A stretch of DNA of 64,000 nt, taken from NCBI GenBank assembly GCA_029298735.1, contig JANSLP010000056.1:87402-151401 (forward strand), in the 5' to 3' direction. Under the pieces are notes generated by a model. It saw only the letters and a program-made list of their open reading frames with translations. It made no database searches and was not told the DNA's origin. Of this stretch, positions 8,382 through 19,804 are shown piece after piece; positions within the stretch are counted from its first letter, which is position 1; each line of letters begins with the position of its first letter. A program made the position numbers and the translations under genes. This DNA comes from Ophiostoma sp. CBS 140.51 (taxonomy: Eukaryota; Ascomycota; Sordariomycetes; Ophiostomatales; Ophiostomataceae).

Positions 8382-11206
8382 CTACGCCACACGAGCAGCG
8401 GGCTTAGCACCACGACGGCCGAGCAGTGTTGCACCGTCGAGGTTCAGCTCAAAAGCACCCTTTTGCCGGTTGTGGTCGCGCACCTGCTGGCGGGCAGCCG
8501 CAGCCACGGCGGCCGAGTGTTGACCGTAGCCGCGCTCGTTGGTGGCGGCGGCGGGCTGCTGGCGCTCCCGTTCACGGCCACGCTTCTGCTCGGGCTGGTC
8601 GCCGCGAATGTTGGCATTGCGCATACCATTCTCAAGGTCCTGGGTGCCGGTGTTGCCGCCGTGGGCCGCCGCCATCTTGCTGCTGTAGTGGGCGTAGTTC
8701 TGGTCGCTGGCACCGCTATTACCGCTGTGGCCAGTCGAGCCCGACGAGTTGGACGGGTTGGTTATCGAGGTTGTCGCGGACGACGACTCCTCGTCGGCCT
8801 CGTTGAGCTCGGCCATGCGCTGCACACCAGGCGTGCGGGTACCCAGGTTCTTGCGGCGCTTGTCCTCCTCCTCTTGGCGGTGGACAGCGTAACCGACATC
8901 AAAGACTTCGCGCAGGTTGACGGCGCCCGGGGAGCGGAAGTCGCCACGGCGGTCGCCGTCAACAATCCGGGACATATCAAAGGGCTTGAGCACGGTGCCG
9001 TCGGCGCCCAGCTTCTTCTCGTCGCGGGGCGTGGGGCCGGAGCCACGGATCCAAGGGTGGTTCATGAACTCGACAATCGTGTAGCGGCGTTCCGGGTTGA
9101 CGTCCAGGAGATGGCTAATGAGATCCTGGGCGGACTTGGAGATATCATCCCACCAAGGCGACAAGAACGTGAACTGGCCCTTGGCCACTTTCTCCGTAAG
9201 AATTTCGATGCTCTCGTCGTAGAATGGGGGGAAGCCGCACAGCAAGGTGTAGAGGACGCAGCCCAGAGCCCACATGTCGACGGACTTGGAGTACATCTCG
9301 TCCTTGACGATCTCGGGCGCGGTGTAGCCGACGGTACCGCAGGGGGTCGTAGTGTTGGTCTCCCAAATGACTTTTGAGAGACCGAAATCGGCAATCTTGA
9401 TCTGGCCAATACCGCCGGCGCCCTGGCCCGGAATAAACTCGCCCTCATCGACCTTGTCCTCGTCGCCCGCCTGCCTCGGCTTAGGATGCTTGGCGGGGAC
9501 AACGGGTATTGGGTAAAACAGGATGTTCTCGGGCTTGATGTCACTAGAGGGGGGTTAGTTCACGTATTTCAAAAACGAATTTGATCAAAAGGAGTGTGGA
9601 CCTACCGATGAACAACGCCTTGCTCCTCGTGGAGGTACTCGAGGGCCTTGGCGACCTGGATGATGACGTGGCGAGACAGGTCCTCGCTGAAGTAGGTGAG
9701 CTTCACGATTTGGTGGAAGAGCTCGCCGCCGGGAGCCAGCTCGAGAACGATATAGTAGTACTGCTTGGCTTCGGAGAATTCGAGAAGGCGGACGATGTTG
9801 GGGTGGTCGAGTTTGCGCATAATCGTGACCTCTTTGAGGATGTTTGCGCGCTAAATTTGGGTTAGAATGTGGGATTAAGGCAGCCATGAAGTCTTGGGGC
9901 GGAAGAGGTTCTGAGGGAAATGGGGAAATGGGAAGAGGATATGGAACAAGCATTCGAACGCCGTGAAGAGGAGAGAAAAGATTTGGAGATGTGGAGAAAG
10001 AGGGGGAGGGGCAAAAGACAGGCAAAAAGACATCGAGACATGACGAGGAATACAAACGAAGCTATCGAACAGGAAGTGAGGAAACACCAGGTAACAACAG
10101 AGGAAAGAGGATAGGACAGAGAAGATAGGACAGAGGAGAGATAGAAGAGAAGAGAGAGAGGTATGGACATCATGACGTAGGAGATAAGACAGAGGAAAAA
10201 AGTTAATGGGGTTCCTACCTCTGCAGCCTTGGGAACCTTCGGCTTGAAATTCGGATGCAAGTGTTTGTCTCCCTAGTTGGCGGAATCCGGTGTTGGCAAA
10301 CGATCCAAGGAGAATGGCGAGAAAAGAAAACGAAGCAAAGAAAAGCAAAAGCATAACACGCGAGAACGAAAGAAAAAGAAGGAAAAATGAAAAAGAAAAC
10401 ACCCGCAAAAGTCTCGAGAACAACGCGTGCTTCCACGTCTATGTCTTTAATGTCTTTTGCCTGTTTTTTTCGGTCCCCTTTGCGTTGACTTAATGCACCG
10501 TTGCTACGACGCAGCCAAACATATGCATGGGACGCATATGCGGGATCTTGAGCACAACTTGCCCACGAAAAGAGTGAACGCAGTAAAAAAGCAGTAACAA
10601 ACGAAAACAGAACAGAAAAGCAAAACGACAAATAAAAGTAAACGCACCTGTGTGACATTCATCTCGTACTTGCGGACCACCTTGATGGCGACGTCATCGG
10701 TGTAGACACCCGTGCGATCGCGTGCACGGTAGACGTTGCTAAAGGCGCCGTCGCCCATCTTCTCGACGAGCTCCCAGCGCTCGAGCCCCGGGTAGCGAGG
10801 GAACTTGCTGCGGCCCTCACGCTCTTCGGCGACAATCTTGGCAATTTCATCGTCGCCGATGCGGCGGCTCTTGGTCTTGGTGATGGGAATACCATCCGGG
10901 TCCTGCTGGTCGAGAGCGGTGGCAACAGACGTGGCGGCGGGCACGGTGCGTGTGGTGCGTCCCGGATCGGAGACGGCGTGGTGGGTTGTGGGTTGCTGGG
11001 TTGTTGTGGCCATAGTTGGGCTGAGCTGCTGTGGTGGTGAGTTGCGCGACGAGGGCTCCTTACGCGACGTCTGCTCGTCCACGGCGCGGGCCTGCTTGCC
11101 TGAGAGAAGAGGTGGTTAGATGGGGACGAGAAAGTGTAGAGTAAAAGATAGTCTGCGAAGACTCACCATGGCGGATAAAGTTTTTGAGTTGTTGTATTGT
11201 CGACAT
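8382..11206 (-). CDS. srk1: Ser/Thr protein kinase, Srk1/Rck2-type (MAPK-activated, CAMK group)
   Basis: Stress-signalling kinase downstream of a Hog1/Sty1-type MAP kinase in known relatives. Exons, in coding order: 11206-11167, 11099-10648, 10272-10219, 9850-9606, 9543-8382; they sum to 1953 nt (650 residues). The N-terminus MSTIQQLKNFIRHGKQAR is characteristic of fungal members. The kinase domain runs from about residue 122: glycine loop GDGAFSNVY at 129-137, VAIK lysine at 153, HRD Asp265 in VVHRDIKPEN, and DFG at 316-318. The insert between HRD and DFG, with PIPVVPAKHPKP and DEGEFIPGQGAGGIG, marks the Rck2/Srk1 group and separates it from ordinary CaM kinases. After the domain comes a disordered Ser/Asn/Gln-rich C-terminus. 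Exon 3 is only 54 nt. All junctions keep frame and no damage is seen. Confidence 0.93.
10219..10272 (-). other. 54-nt micro-exon of the kinase gene
   Basis: Coding-strand order: acceptor CTAG at 10276-10273, exon reading GDKHLHPNFKPKVPKAAE, donor GTAGGA from 10218. It is phase 0 on both sides and exactly 18 codons, so skipping it would keep frame and delete a short basic loop between kinase strand beta-3 (VAIKVVRK) and helix C (RANILKEV). It is flanked by introns of 375 nt (10273-10647) and 368 nt (9851-10218), far longer than the other introns of the gene. Confidence 0.85.
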
Positions 11207-14200
11207 GGTGACGGTTCAGTCGGCTAGACGGTTGAGAGGGGGAGAAGGAGAAGAAAAAGGAGAAAGAGAGAGAGAGGCTGCCGAGAGCAGAAAGGCGAGC
11301 CAATGTTGATATCGAGGCAGAAGAAGATGCGATGCAACTGCTCGAGTTTTCGTGGGCGTAACCCTTCGGTTGGGCTAGGAAATGAGTCAAGACGAGGCGA
11401 GTCGTTTCTTAACAAGCATCACCTCGTTCCAAAAGTCAAGAATGCGAAAAGGTGGTGGTCGCTGACAAGTTGGCGATGCTGTTGGCGAGAAATGAGGCGC
11501 TTTTTTGTTTCTTGGTTGGAAAGGCTGCCGAAATGTTTGCTGGATGATGGCGGGGTGATTTCTGTGAAAATAAGGCCAAAGGCGGGCGTGATGAGACTGG
11601 AATGGGATGAAGAAGGCAGACGGAAGAAGGCTTCACGATTGTTGGTGGGATGACTACAAGCTGTCGTAGAAAAAAGACAAGATTGTGGGTTGTTGAGAGG
11701 AGAGACAAAGAAAAGGGAGAAAGTTTTTTTGAAACGGTGAGGCCCGAGAGAAAAGTGAAGAGAATGTTGAAAAGAGGAAAGAGGAAAATAGAATATAGAC
11801 AAAGGAAGGCACGAAGCGTGGTAAAAGGGAGGAAAGCGCCAGGGCACTTAGGGGGATTAATAAGGCTTCTGCTGGGGAAAGAGCGAACGGGGGAAGGCGC
11901 GACAGGCGACAGATGGTGGCGCACGGTTTTAGGGTGACGGCCTTGGAAAAGTGACAATGACAATAGACGTAAACGAGAGGCACTTTGGAGACGAGGGCCT
12001 AGATTCTAGATTCTTGAGATCCTGGAGATTCTTGATTTGGACCGACGAGATTGATGAGGATGATGAAGAGGAGGCAATATGGCGTAACTTGATTGGAGAT
12101 CAAGAATGAGGGAATGGGAGAGCTATGACGGCAGCGAGGAGGAAGCAAAAGAAGAGGGCAAGACGAGAGAAAAGAAAAAGAAGAAAAAATAATAAAAACA
12201 TAAAAAAGAGAGGAGAAGCACGAGACAGGCGGCCGTTAGGCAGTCAATACAGCAGGCGTAGAGGCAAAAAAGGACGCTAGAAGTTTGACATAGGCTCGAT
12301 AGAGCCCTGTAGGAGGGCTAACGAAATAGCCGACGGATTAGGCAAGCGAGAAAACGGGGGCGTTCAATACAAGCAGTCAGCGCAAGGGAAGAGGTAGCGA
12401 GGGAAGGAGCAAGCACGACAGACGGCCGAGAAAAGTGTAGGAAATGACAGAAAATGGAAAGAGCAAGGGGGACACGCGAGTTTGGTAATTTCTCCTCTTT
12501 TTTCGTCGTCTCGCTTTTTTACGTTTTTATTGAGAAACGCAAGGGAAGATGGGAAGGGACGAGGAGAGGGACGGAAACAAGCCAAGCGACACGTTCCCGG
12601 TTTGGCAGGCGAAAGCCTGATCTACAGCGGCAACCGAAGAAAAAGGGAATGGAGGAGAAGGACCAGTGACGAATGTGGGAAGGAGCGAAACGGCGGACCA
12701 GAAACGCGGCGGACGAGAAGCATACACATACGACATACGTTTCTCCTAATATTCAGAGACAGCTCTTTGAACAAAGCAACAGACAAACTACGCGCGTGGG
12801 ACGGGCCCAGCAAACAGCACCGACGATGAAAGAATACGGGCGAGATAAGGTGGTGTCTCAAGAGGCGTTTGGCAGTTTTGATGGGTTGGGTGTCGAGGGT
12901 CTTTTTGAGGGAGAATGTTGCAGCGTAGGACGGAGGAAAAGAGACACAGGATTGAGGAAATGGAAAAAGAACGGAACGAATGACGTAGTGACTGTCGAAT
13001 CTTGGAAAGCAGCGTCATTGCCCAGTTTTTTTTCTGCAGGTGTGGTGGGATGCATGCTGGAAAATTATGGGAAATATGGCGAATTGGCCCCAGTTTGGCT
13101 TCTTTGGCGGCCAACGAGCGACACTAACTTGCACGCAGGGACCCAGTTACAGGGGGTGACACGGATGGCGTCATATGATTGGCCCGCTGTCCCAGCTTGG
13201 GCTGTCTCTTGTTCCCAAAGCTGTGCCCACCCGGAGACATGCTGTGAAATGCCCTGTAGTCCACTGTAAAGAGGGCAAAACGGGGCACGCTACAGCGCAC
13301 TCCAGCGAGCCCCGCATCTGTCCACGCTCCAAATGCCTGTCTCTGTCTCTTCGCTGCATGTGAGCATCGATCTGTTTACTTTTGCCGTCCGTCTCCCTGT
13401 CCGTCTGTCTCTCTGCCCAATCCCCCAATTTTACACGTATTCACGTCCTGCTTTGCGCAGTGTCCGCCAGATAAGGTTGGCACTGGCGTGGAGACCCTGA
13501 AACGATCCAGTGCGTCGAAATGTCTCCAGGCCAAGATGTGCCTTCCGTTTCTATTTGCTCTTGCTGTCTGCTCTTGCCCGCAGCACATGCTCCGAGGCCG
13601 TACGCTCTTGCTTCTTTTTTGTCTTTGCCTCCATCTCTGCATCCGTCGTTTCGTAGTCGACAGCATCATAGCACCGTCATAGTCGACCATCATTCCCATC
13701 GTCTCGTTGTTTGACGTCCGTTTGCCGCCCGGCGTCCGTTCCTTTCCCGCGATATCTTTCCTCAACTTGCGTCAAGAGCGTACTGAGATCGAGATAGCTG
13801 AAAGAACCGCAACAAAGACTCCGAGAGTATCGTAATAGACTTCTTTATCTCGACGGAATCTCCACCGACGCCGCTGTCTTTTGTTGTCATTGTTGACCTC
13901 AGACTTGACGACATATGTGCGAGGTGACAAGGCTTGCACAGCAGCGATTCTCACTCCAAATGTTGACGTCGACGGTGCATCAAAGGCTTAAAAAGGCCCT
14001 GGCTGCCGATCCATGTCCCTCTGGGTCTGTCTGGAGGCTGATCCGACTCCGCGATCTCAAATGGATCTCTTTCAACGGCTGCGCTCATCCAAATGGAACA
14101 AACGAATAATTGAATTTCAAGGGTGACGTGCTGCAGGAAGAGGGAGCCAAATGCTTGAGCCTGAGCCTTGCAGCACGTTTCTTTTTGGATTTGCTTTTAA

Positions 14201-15109
14201 CTCTTTTCTGCTTGCGTGCAAACGTGCTCCTTCTGTTTTGGTGGAGACGCGGCTGCCTTTGCAGAGGAGCACTTTCACTTTGGAAGGTGCATTGAAAGCG
14301 CCCGTTATGGGCAATGACGTCAGAATAAGACCATTGTCATTTTGTCATTTTACGAGCTGCAGCCCAGCGGCCAACTTTTGTCGTCCGGAGCAGGTGCGTG
14401 TGGAGAGCCTCAAATGGCACTGGGACGGCAGACAAGATGAATGCAACACAAAAAGACGCCTTCTCTTCAACTCTGCATGCAACAGACAACTGCATTTTGA
14501 ACGCAGAATCCCAAAGTAGACAAATGCGATGCTGCGAGATATGACAAAATCAAGAATCCGGGAAATTGCATCAGTGTCGTATTGATATTGACTTTTGTTC
14601 CAACGTCTTAGACTTTATTGAAATTTATTGACTCCTTTTTACACTTTTCGACTTTTCAGTCTCATTCGAGACACAAGAGTCAATCGAGTCAATATTGATG
14701 ATTCTTTCCCACACTGTCACATCACATTGGATACATTTTCGTTCTTTATTGATTGTCAATTTACTTTTGATGTAATGCTAGAAAATACAGAATGCCGTGA
14801 TATCTCGTTTTTACAACTTATTTGCAGACGCCGCCTAATCCCATGCCACCCACAGTTAAACTCCTCTTTCCTATCATTCTTCGCTTCCTTTCCGACTTTA
14901 GATGGCGCGCTTGCCGATATCCTGCCACCGTCGATTTTTTTTTCTGTTTGTCGTTTTCGTTCCCCTCTTTTTTCTCGTGTCTACGACGGATTACCCCTGA
15001 GCCAACAAGACCGGCCGCCCACATAGCGTATCCGCCGGTGTTGTTGGTGTCGTTGGTTCACACTGGTGTCTTTTCGTGTTTTTTTGACATTTGTCAACAC
15101 TTTTCGTGT
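11207..15109. other. 3.9-kb gene-free region upstream of the kinase
   Basis: From 11207 to about 12800 the + strand is strongly purine-rich (long GA, GGAAA and AGAGA runs), which is a pyrimidine-rich leader in the sense of the minus-strand kinase. From 12800 to 15109 composition is mixed, with T-rich stretches (14600-14800). No frame shows family resemblance or codon bias. The + frame opening at 14822 runs antisense into the amidohydrolase and is a shadow. Confidence 0.5.
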
Positions 15110-16774
15110 CTACTTCTTAAACACCTGTTTGCCGCTGTACCAAGTCTCCTCAATAACAGCACCCAGCAGTTTGGACGTGTCCCACGCCATGTCCACAACG
15201 GCAAAGTCGGCCGCCTTGCCAGGCACCAGCGAACCCGTCTCGCCGTCCGCAAACACCGAGTACGCCGCACCCCGCGTCGCCGCCGTCACCGCCTGGCACA
15301 GCGTCAGCGCAAAGTGCGGGTTGACGGCACCCAGATCGGCCGCGTTGGGCTCGCGTGCCGACCGGCGCGTCGTCGCAATGTAGGCGTTGGCCAGGGGCTC
15401 GCGCGGCGCCGTGGGCGCGTCCGTGCCAATGGCCAGCGGGGCACCGGCGTCTTGGAACTCGCGGTATGCAAAAGCACGGCCGCAGCGGTGCTCGCCAATC
15501 AGGCGGGGCCAGGCGCGCAGGATAGCCGGGTCGGCGTGGACGGGCTGGATACTGGCAGTGATGCCGAGCTCACCCAGACGGACAGCATCGTCGTGCGAGG
15601 CCAGCTCCAGGTGCTCGATGCGGGGGCGCAGCGTCTTTTGGCCGGGGTACTTGGCAATGGTGTTGACGGCCATGGTGATGGCGCGGTCGCCAATGGCGTG
15701 CAGGGCGACCTGCAGACCGCCCTCGGTGGCGCGCTTGACGACGGGCTCGACCATCTCGGGCTGCCAGATGAGGTCGGCCGACGTGCGGGCAGAGTCGCCG
15801 TAGGGCTCGGTGAGAGCAGCCGTGCAGGCATCGACGATGCCGTCGCAGACAACCTTGACACCAACAACACGCAGCGAGGGGAGCGTCTCGCCGTTGCGGC
15901 CGGTGGCGCCGTTGTGGATTTTGGCCAGCTCAATGGCACGGTCAACTTGCGCCAGGTGCTCGGCCTCGGTGCCCCGGGGCTTGATCAGCCAGTAGGCCGT
16001 GATGCGGATGGGTGGGCGCTTGTCGGGCCGCGTCTCAATGTAGTTGACCATGGCCTCGAGCGACTCTTCTTGCAGGGCCATGTCCACCACGCCCGTGTAG
16101 CCCTGTTCTGTGTAGACATTGACGGCCGCCTCCAGCGCGTCGGTGCGCTCCTGCAGCGTGGCCACGTTGGACAGGTACGGCCACACCAGGTCGAACACAG
16201 CCGCCTCGCTCAGCAGACCCGAGGGCCGCTTGGTCTCGGCGTTGCGGTGGATGGTGCCGCCGCCCACCACTTTGTCGAAATCGTCGTAGATGCCCAGATC
16301 TTTCAGGGCCGCCGTGTTGCACCACGTCGCGTGCAGGTCCTTGCTCTCAATGTAGATGGGCCGCGGGTCCAGGTCGTCAATCATGTCCGACGTCACCTCG
16401 CCGGGGGTCATGGAGAACATCCAGTTGCGGCACAGGATGCGCTTAACGTCCGGGTTGGCCACTGCGTAGTCCTTGATGACCTTGCGGATGTCCTCAAAGT
16501 TGTGGCAGCCCTCGAGCGGCACCTTGTTGAGCGAGTAGCCGAGCGTCAGCAGGTGGACGTGGCCGTCGACAAAGCCGGGCAGCACGGTGCGGCCGCCGAG
16601 GTCGTGGACAGTAGCAGAGCCATCAGCCTTGGCCTGCTGGATAGCAGCGTCGCTCTCGCTGCCGACAGCCTGCACAACGCCGTCCTTGACGACCATGGCG
16701 CTGTGGAAGACGGCATCGTCGTTGGGGCCGGCGCCCGACTGGAACACCTTGCCGTTCACAAAGACGGTAGACAT
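15110..16774 (-). CDS. Amidohydrolase, YtcJ-type
   Basis: Metal-dependent hydrolase of the amidohydrolase superfamily (Amidohydro_3 / YtcJ-like); the natural substrate in fungi is unknown. Single exon, 554 residues. The N-terminal beta-sandwich strand has the usual VFVNGKVFQSG; the first metal site is GFVDGHVHLL (His72, His74). Later hallmarks are VVGVKVVCDGIVDACTAAL, LHAIGDRAITMAV, RPRIEHLELAS and the closing metal-binding Asp in AIGTDAPTAPREPL. The C-terminus returns to the beta-sandwich (GKAADFAVVDMAW). Length fits the family (~540-560). No signal peptide, so probably cytosolic. The start gives MSTVFVNGKV in a good context and no earlier in-frame Met is needed. The antisense frame here is open for 675 codons purely through third-position GC bias. 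No nearby gene suggests a pathway. Confidence 0.92.
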   Translation of the reverse strand: MSTVFVNGKVFQSGAGPNDDAVFHSAMVVKDGVVQAVGSESDAAIQQAKADGSATVHDLGGRTVLPGFVDGHVHLLTLGYSLNKVPLEGCHNFEDIRKVIKDYAVANPDVKRILCRNWMFSMTPGEVTSDMIDDLDPRPIYIESKDLHATWCNTAALKDLGIYDDFDKVVGGGTIHRNAETKRPSGLLSEAAVFDLVWPYLSNVATLQERTDALEAAVNVYTEQGYTGVVDMALQEESLEAMVNYIETRPDKRPPIRITAYWLIKPRGTEAEHLAQVDRAIELAKIHNGATGRNGETLPSLRVVGVKVVCDGIVDACTAALTEPYGDSARTSADLIWQPEMVEPVVKRATEGGLQVALHAIGDRAITMAVNTIAKYPGQKTLRPRIEHLELASHDDAVRLGELGITASIQPVHADPAILRAWPRLIGEHRCGRAFAYREFQDAGAPLAIGTDAPTAPREPLANAYIATTRRSAREPNAADLGAVNPHFALTLCQAVTAATRGAAYSVFADGETGSLVPGKAADFAVVDMAWDTSKLLGAVIEETWYSGKQVFKK

Positions 16775-17059
16775 GGTGGTGAGGTGTTAGGATGTGGTGT
16801 GAGTTGTGCAAGGGGGAGGCGTTGGAGACGGGGGCGTTGGAGAAGTTGAGGTAGAAGCTGAAAACGATGCGAGTAGAGGTCGAAGGTGTCACGTCGCAAG
16901 ATTGTGTAGAATGCTCCTTCTTCAAGAAAAAAGAAAGCTTTCATAAAAGGAAGGAGCGGTGCAATCCGTGTTTTATGGCAGTCGCGATCGCATGCGATGT
17001 CGCTCCTTCCCCCGCCCCAATACATGCAATGCGTGCCTGCCAAAGGACCCCCCTCAGCG
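16775..17059. other. Leader of the amidohydrolase gene
   Basis: Non-coding. Pyrimidine-rich in the minus-strand sense near 16780-16860; nothing else recognised. Confidence 0.4.
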
Positions 17060-17086
17060 CGCCAAAATCGCCAAAATCGCCAAAAA
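17060..17086 (+). repeat. Three tandem copies of a 9-bp unit
   Basis: CGCCAAAAT at 17060-17068 and 17069-17077, then CGCCAAAAA at 17078-17086. It abuts the inverted-repeat structure that starts at 17089. Confidence 0.8.
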
Positions 17087-17088
17087 CC

Positions 17089-17184
17089 GCACCGATTAAG
17101 CTATCGACCTTCCCAGAGGGGACTAACACGCGGACTGCTCCGCACAACTGATAGCTTCCCGCTGGGGTATCGGCAAATCGGTGC
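17089..17184. repeat. Interrupted 17-bp inverted repeat
   Basis: The left arm GCACCGATTAAGCTATC (17089-17105) is matched exactly by GATAGCTT (17150-17157) and AATCGGTGC (17176-17184), the right arm being split by 18 bases. A second small hairpin, GCGGA-CTGC-TCCGC, sits in the loop at 17130-17143. There is no coding character. It could be a MITE-like foldback remnant, a structured RNA or a protein-binding site. Confidence 0.75.
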
Positions 17185-17401
17185 ATTTGCAGGCAGTTTT
17201 CAGGCACTTTGCAGGCACTGGCGCTTTTCTGGCGCCTTTCTGACAGACAAAAAGCATACTTTTCTGCAGGGACACTCTCTGCGAAAACGCCCCAATGCGC
17301 GGCCATTGACGGCATAAGGGAGGGGACCAGAGGGGGAGGCTAAGGAGGGGAAAAGGTGATCCTAATTGCTCACTCGACGGGAGATGCGATGAAAACGATC
17401 T

Positions 17402-17454
17402 GATAGCAAGCGGAGCCCAGAAACAGAGCCGCCTATTTGCGACTCATTGCTATC
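17402..17454. repeat. 8-bp inverted repeat
   Basis: GATAGCAA (17402-17409) pairs with TTGCTATC (17447-17454). The arm resembles the GATAGCTT arm of the structure at 17089-17184, and the loop again contains GCGGAGC, so the two may be related units. Confidence 0.6.
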
Positions 17455-17478
17455 GCAAACCCCAGTGTATTTCGCCAG

Positions 17479-17502
17479 CGGGTCACGTGGTCACATGACC
17501 CG
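17479..17502. repeat. 7-bp inverted repeat containing CACGTG
   Basis: CGGGTCA (17479-17485) and TGACCCG (17496-17502) flank ten bases; an E-box core CACGTG lies at 17484-17489. It could be a bHLH-type binding site or part of the hairpin-rich patch. Confidence 0.6.
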
Positions 17503-17614
17503 TACTCTTACCCATTCGGCCGGTCGTCGGCCGTCGCCATGCCCGGCTTGCGACGGCGGCGACAATCGGAGTGCGACGCCGGATCTGCGACTCAGGAGGG
17601 CATCTGATGTATTG

Positions 17615-17647
17615 TGCCGATATGATTCTTTTTGATTTATATCGGCA
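17615..17647. repeat. 9-bp inverted repeat
   Basis: TGCCGATAT (17615-17623) pairs perfectly with ATATCGGCA (17639-17647) over a 15-base T-rich loop. Fourth inverted repeat within 560 bp. Confidence 0.65.
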
Positions 17648-18615
17648 GTGAAAGAGGTGCTTTTATGCTACAATGACCGATGTTCGACTTGCCAAACTTT
17701 CAATGCCCCGTGGACGACTTACACCGTCTGAGACGCATCTTCAAGCAAGTGAAAATCATGTGATCGAAAGACATCCAACGTAGTGATGTAGCGATTGCCT
17801 GTAGCTTGATAAAGTATCACTAGATACAACGATATCTTTTTGCATTCGGTGGCCACAATTCTGGAGCCCGGCAAGTTGATACGCCGTGAACACGGAAGGA
17901 GCGATCTGGTCAGTATCTTGCCTGTATGGTGAAAACGGTGCCAAGACAAGGCTGTAAGTTGGCAGGCGCAGCTATGCCAGAATGATGCTCAAAGGAAAGA
18001 ACGACTAGGTGCAACTCAAAGGATGTGACTGAAGTCCAAAGAACGAGAGAGAGAAATAAGGGGCAAAGATCCCAAGCCGGACGGGGTAAAACAAAACAAA
18101 GCCCGTGACAACAAGACAACATACGAGGTTGAACTTGACAAAAACATCACCAAGAACCTAAGTTTTCAGCATCATCACAACCTTGTGCCAAGAAGCACCG
18201 CCTCCAACACATCACTGACTTCTATGTTCAGCTCTCAAACCCGAGATGCATGGTCGCTTTTCATTCGCTTCAACGCACGCAGGCAACTATCGCTAGCCAA
18301 TTTGACGACAGCTTTTTTCGTCGACGACACCTGCACACGTCCATTCAGAGGCACGGCCACCTCTGTTGCAGACGAGGGCTGAAAAAGCCTACCGCCCAAC
18401 GGGATGCTCTTCAAAGCGAAATACACATTGCGGTGCCCAATCAAATTGCACCTTTTACCAGCCTTATGCAGACTGAGCCAGCTGAAAAGATAGAATACGA
18501 CTGTGCGAAACAAGCAACATGGTGGCAGACCATATAACCAGGGAGCAGCCCACAGCGTTCGTCTAACATCGCCAACCATCATTCACGCAGAGGCGGGCAA
18601 TCCCTTAACTCGGAA
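17648..18615. other. Non-coding, possibly 5' part of a decayed gene
   Basis: Several short frames overlap but none is convincing. Some of 18180-18600 may be the ruined 5' end of the membrane-protein pseudogene that follows. Confidence 0.35.
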
Positions 18616-19804
18616 ATGCTACGTGTTGCCTCACTCTGTGCGGCCATGTGCAACTACAGTGAAATCGGACACCACTTTCGTTGCTGGAGACAATGTCAAG
18701 ATAGCTTTTATAAGCCCTATCGACAAACTTGGATTTTTCATGCCCGTGGCACGGTCTCCTGTGACTATCAGGCGCCTTGTCTTCAAGACATAATAGAGAA
18801 ACACCACAGTGGCGAGCAGCGGGAGCCCTAAATATATGGTCCTGATGCTCTGTTGGTCGCCAAGGCGCAGCGCAATCTGATCAAGCTTCCGAAAGACTTC
18901 TATTCAACCATTTCAAAGGCGGAGATTCGGCAAGATGGCAATTCTTATCTTACAAGGTTCACTGTACACTTCATGGACGGTTCTCATACCCTTCTATACT
19001 GGCCCCCCCTTGCTCGAAATCGACGAATCTACGGCAACTGCATACTTATATTCAGCATGCCAATGCTAAGTCTCCTGAGTATCTTGCTATTAATCTTTCC
19101 AATACAATTTGAGAAAGACTATCTTATCGAGGTGCCATCCGATTACTAGGACCGTGTCCGTGTTGTGTTCATGAAAAAGGAAATCGATCAGAATCCAAAC
19201 CCCGACCCCATTCTGTCTAACGACGAGAGAATGGAAATTTCCAAGCGAAGCATACCGAAACACTCGTTTGCGATCGCTCAACCAACTGGACACTTCGTAT
19301 AGTGACCCAGAACAGCGACCGCCAAAGTCAAGATCAAACGCCCGTCGCCTCATCAACAGCCAAATTCAGCCCCGATAAATTTGCCCTTCTGTGGTACATG
19401 ACCTTATTTACAGTTGCCAGTGTCGCATATGGAGGTGGCACCTTTTAGCATGGGATGGGCCGTTCCGCAGGTACACGGAAATGGTGCTATGGCGAGGCTC
19501 TGGCATTGGAGTTGGTGCCATAGCTGCAGCCGTCTTACTGGTTTTGGCTCAGGCTATACATACCCATATACACCGTGTACTAAGATTCTTTGGTATACTA
19601 TTGCCTATTGTCAGTTTTGCTACACTTAGCGGGCAGTCGACTTTGGTGGTATACGGTGTGATACTGGTATTTTTTCTCTGCCTCTTCTTTCTCATGGCCT
19701 GTCGGTTGTGTTTGGTGGTCGAGAGCTTGGTCGGGCTGGCATATGTACCGGACGGCGTGTTTGAGCTGCCAAACTGGGCACTGTACTTTCTTCACATTGC
19801 ATAG
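18616..19804 (+). pseudogene. Broken multi-pass membrane protein gene
   Basis: The last part (about 19430-19804) reads HLLAWDGPFRRYTEMVLWR, then three hydrophobic spans (IGVGAIAAAVLLVLAQAI, FGILLPIVSFATLS, VVYGVILVFFLCLFFLMACR), then LVVESLVGLAYVPDGVFELP and WALYFLHIA. From memory this is the C-terminal signature of a common uncharacterised ascomycete membrane family with a '(V/L)VE.f.sL...P.g.(Y/F).(T/L)P.W..Y.PHI' ending. Just upstream, LLWYMTLFTVASVAYGG is in another frame, and the join YGG/HLLAWDG needs a one-base frameshift at about 19433-19440. Further upstream, 18853-19149 gives a separate frame with a membrane span, closed by a stop. No splice sites explain these shifts, so decay is the simplest reading; a multi-intron gene or sequencing errors are alternatives. 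Confidence 0.55.

Noticed and set aside
8322..9377. 351-codon open frame on the + strand
   Set aside because: Antisense to the kinase C-terminal exon.
14822..16849. 675-codon open frame on the + strand
   Set aside because: It lies antisense to the amidohydrolase, whose motifs are unmistakable; it is open because of third-position GC bias, and its sequence (Val/Gly/Arg/His-rich) is typical of such shadows.
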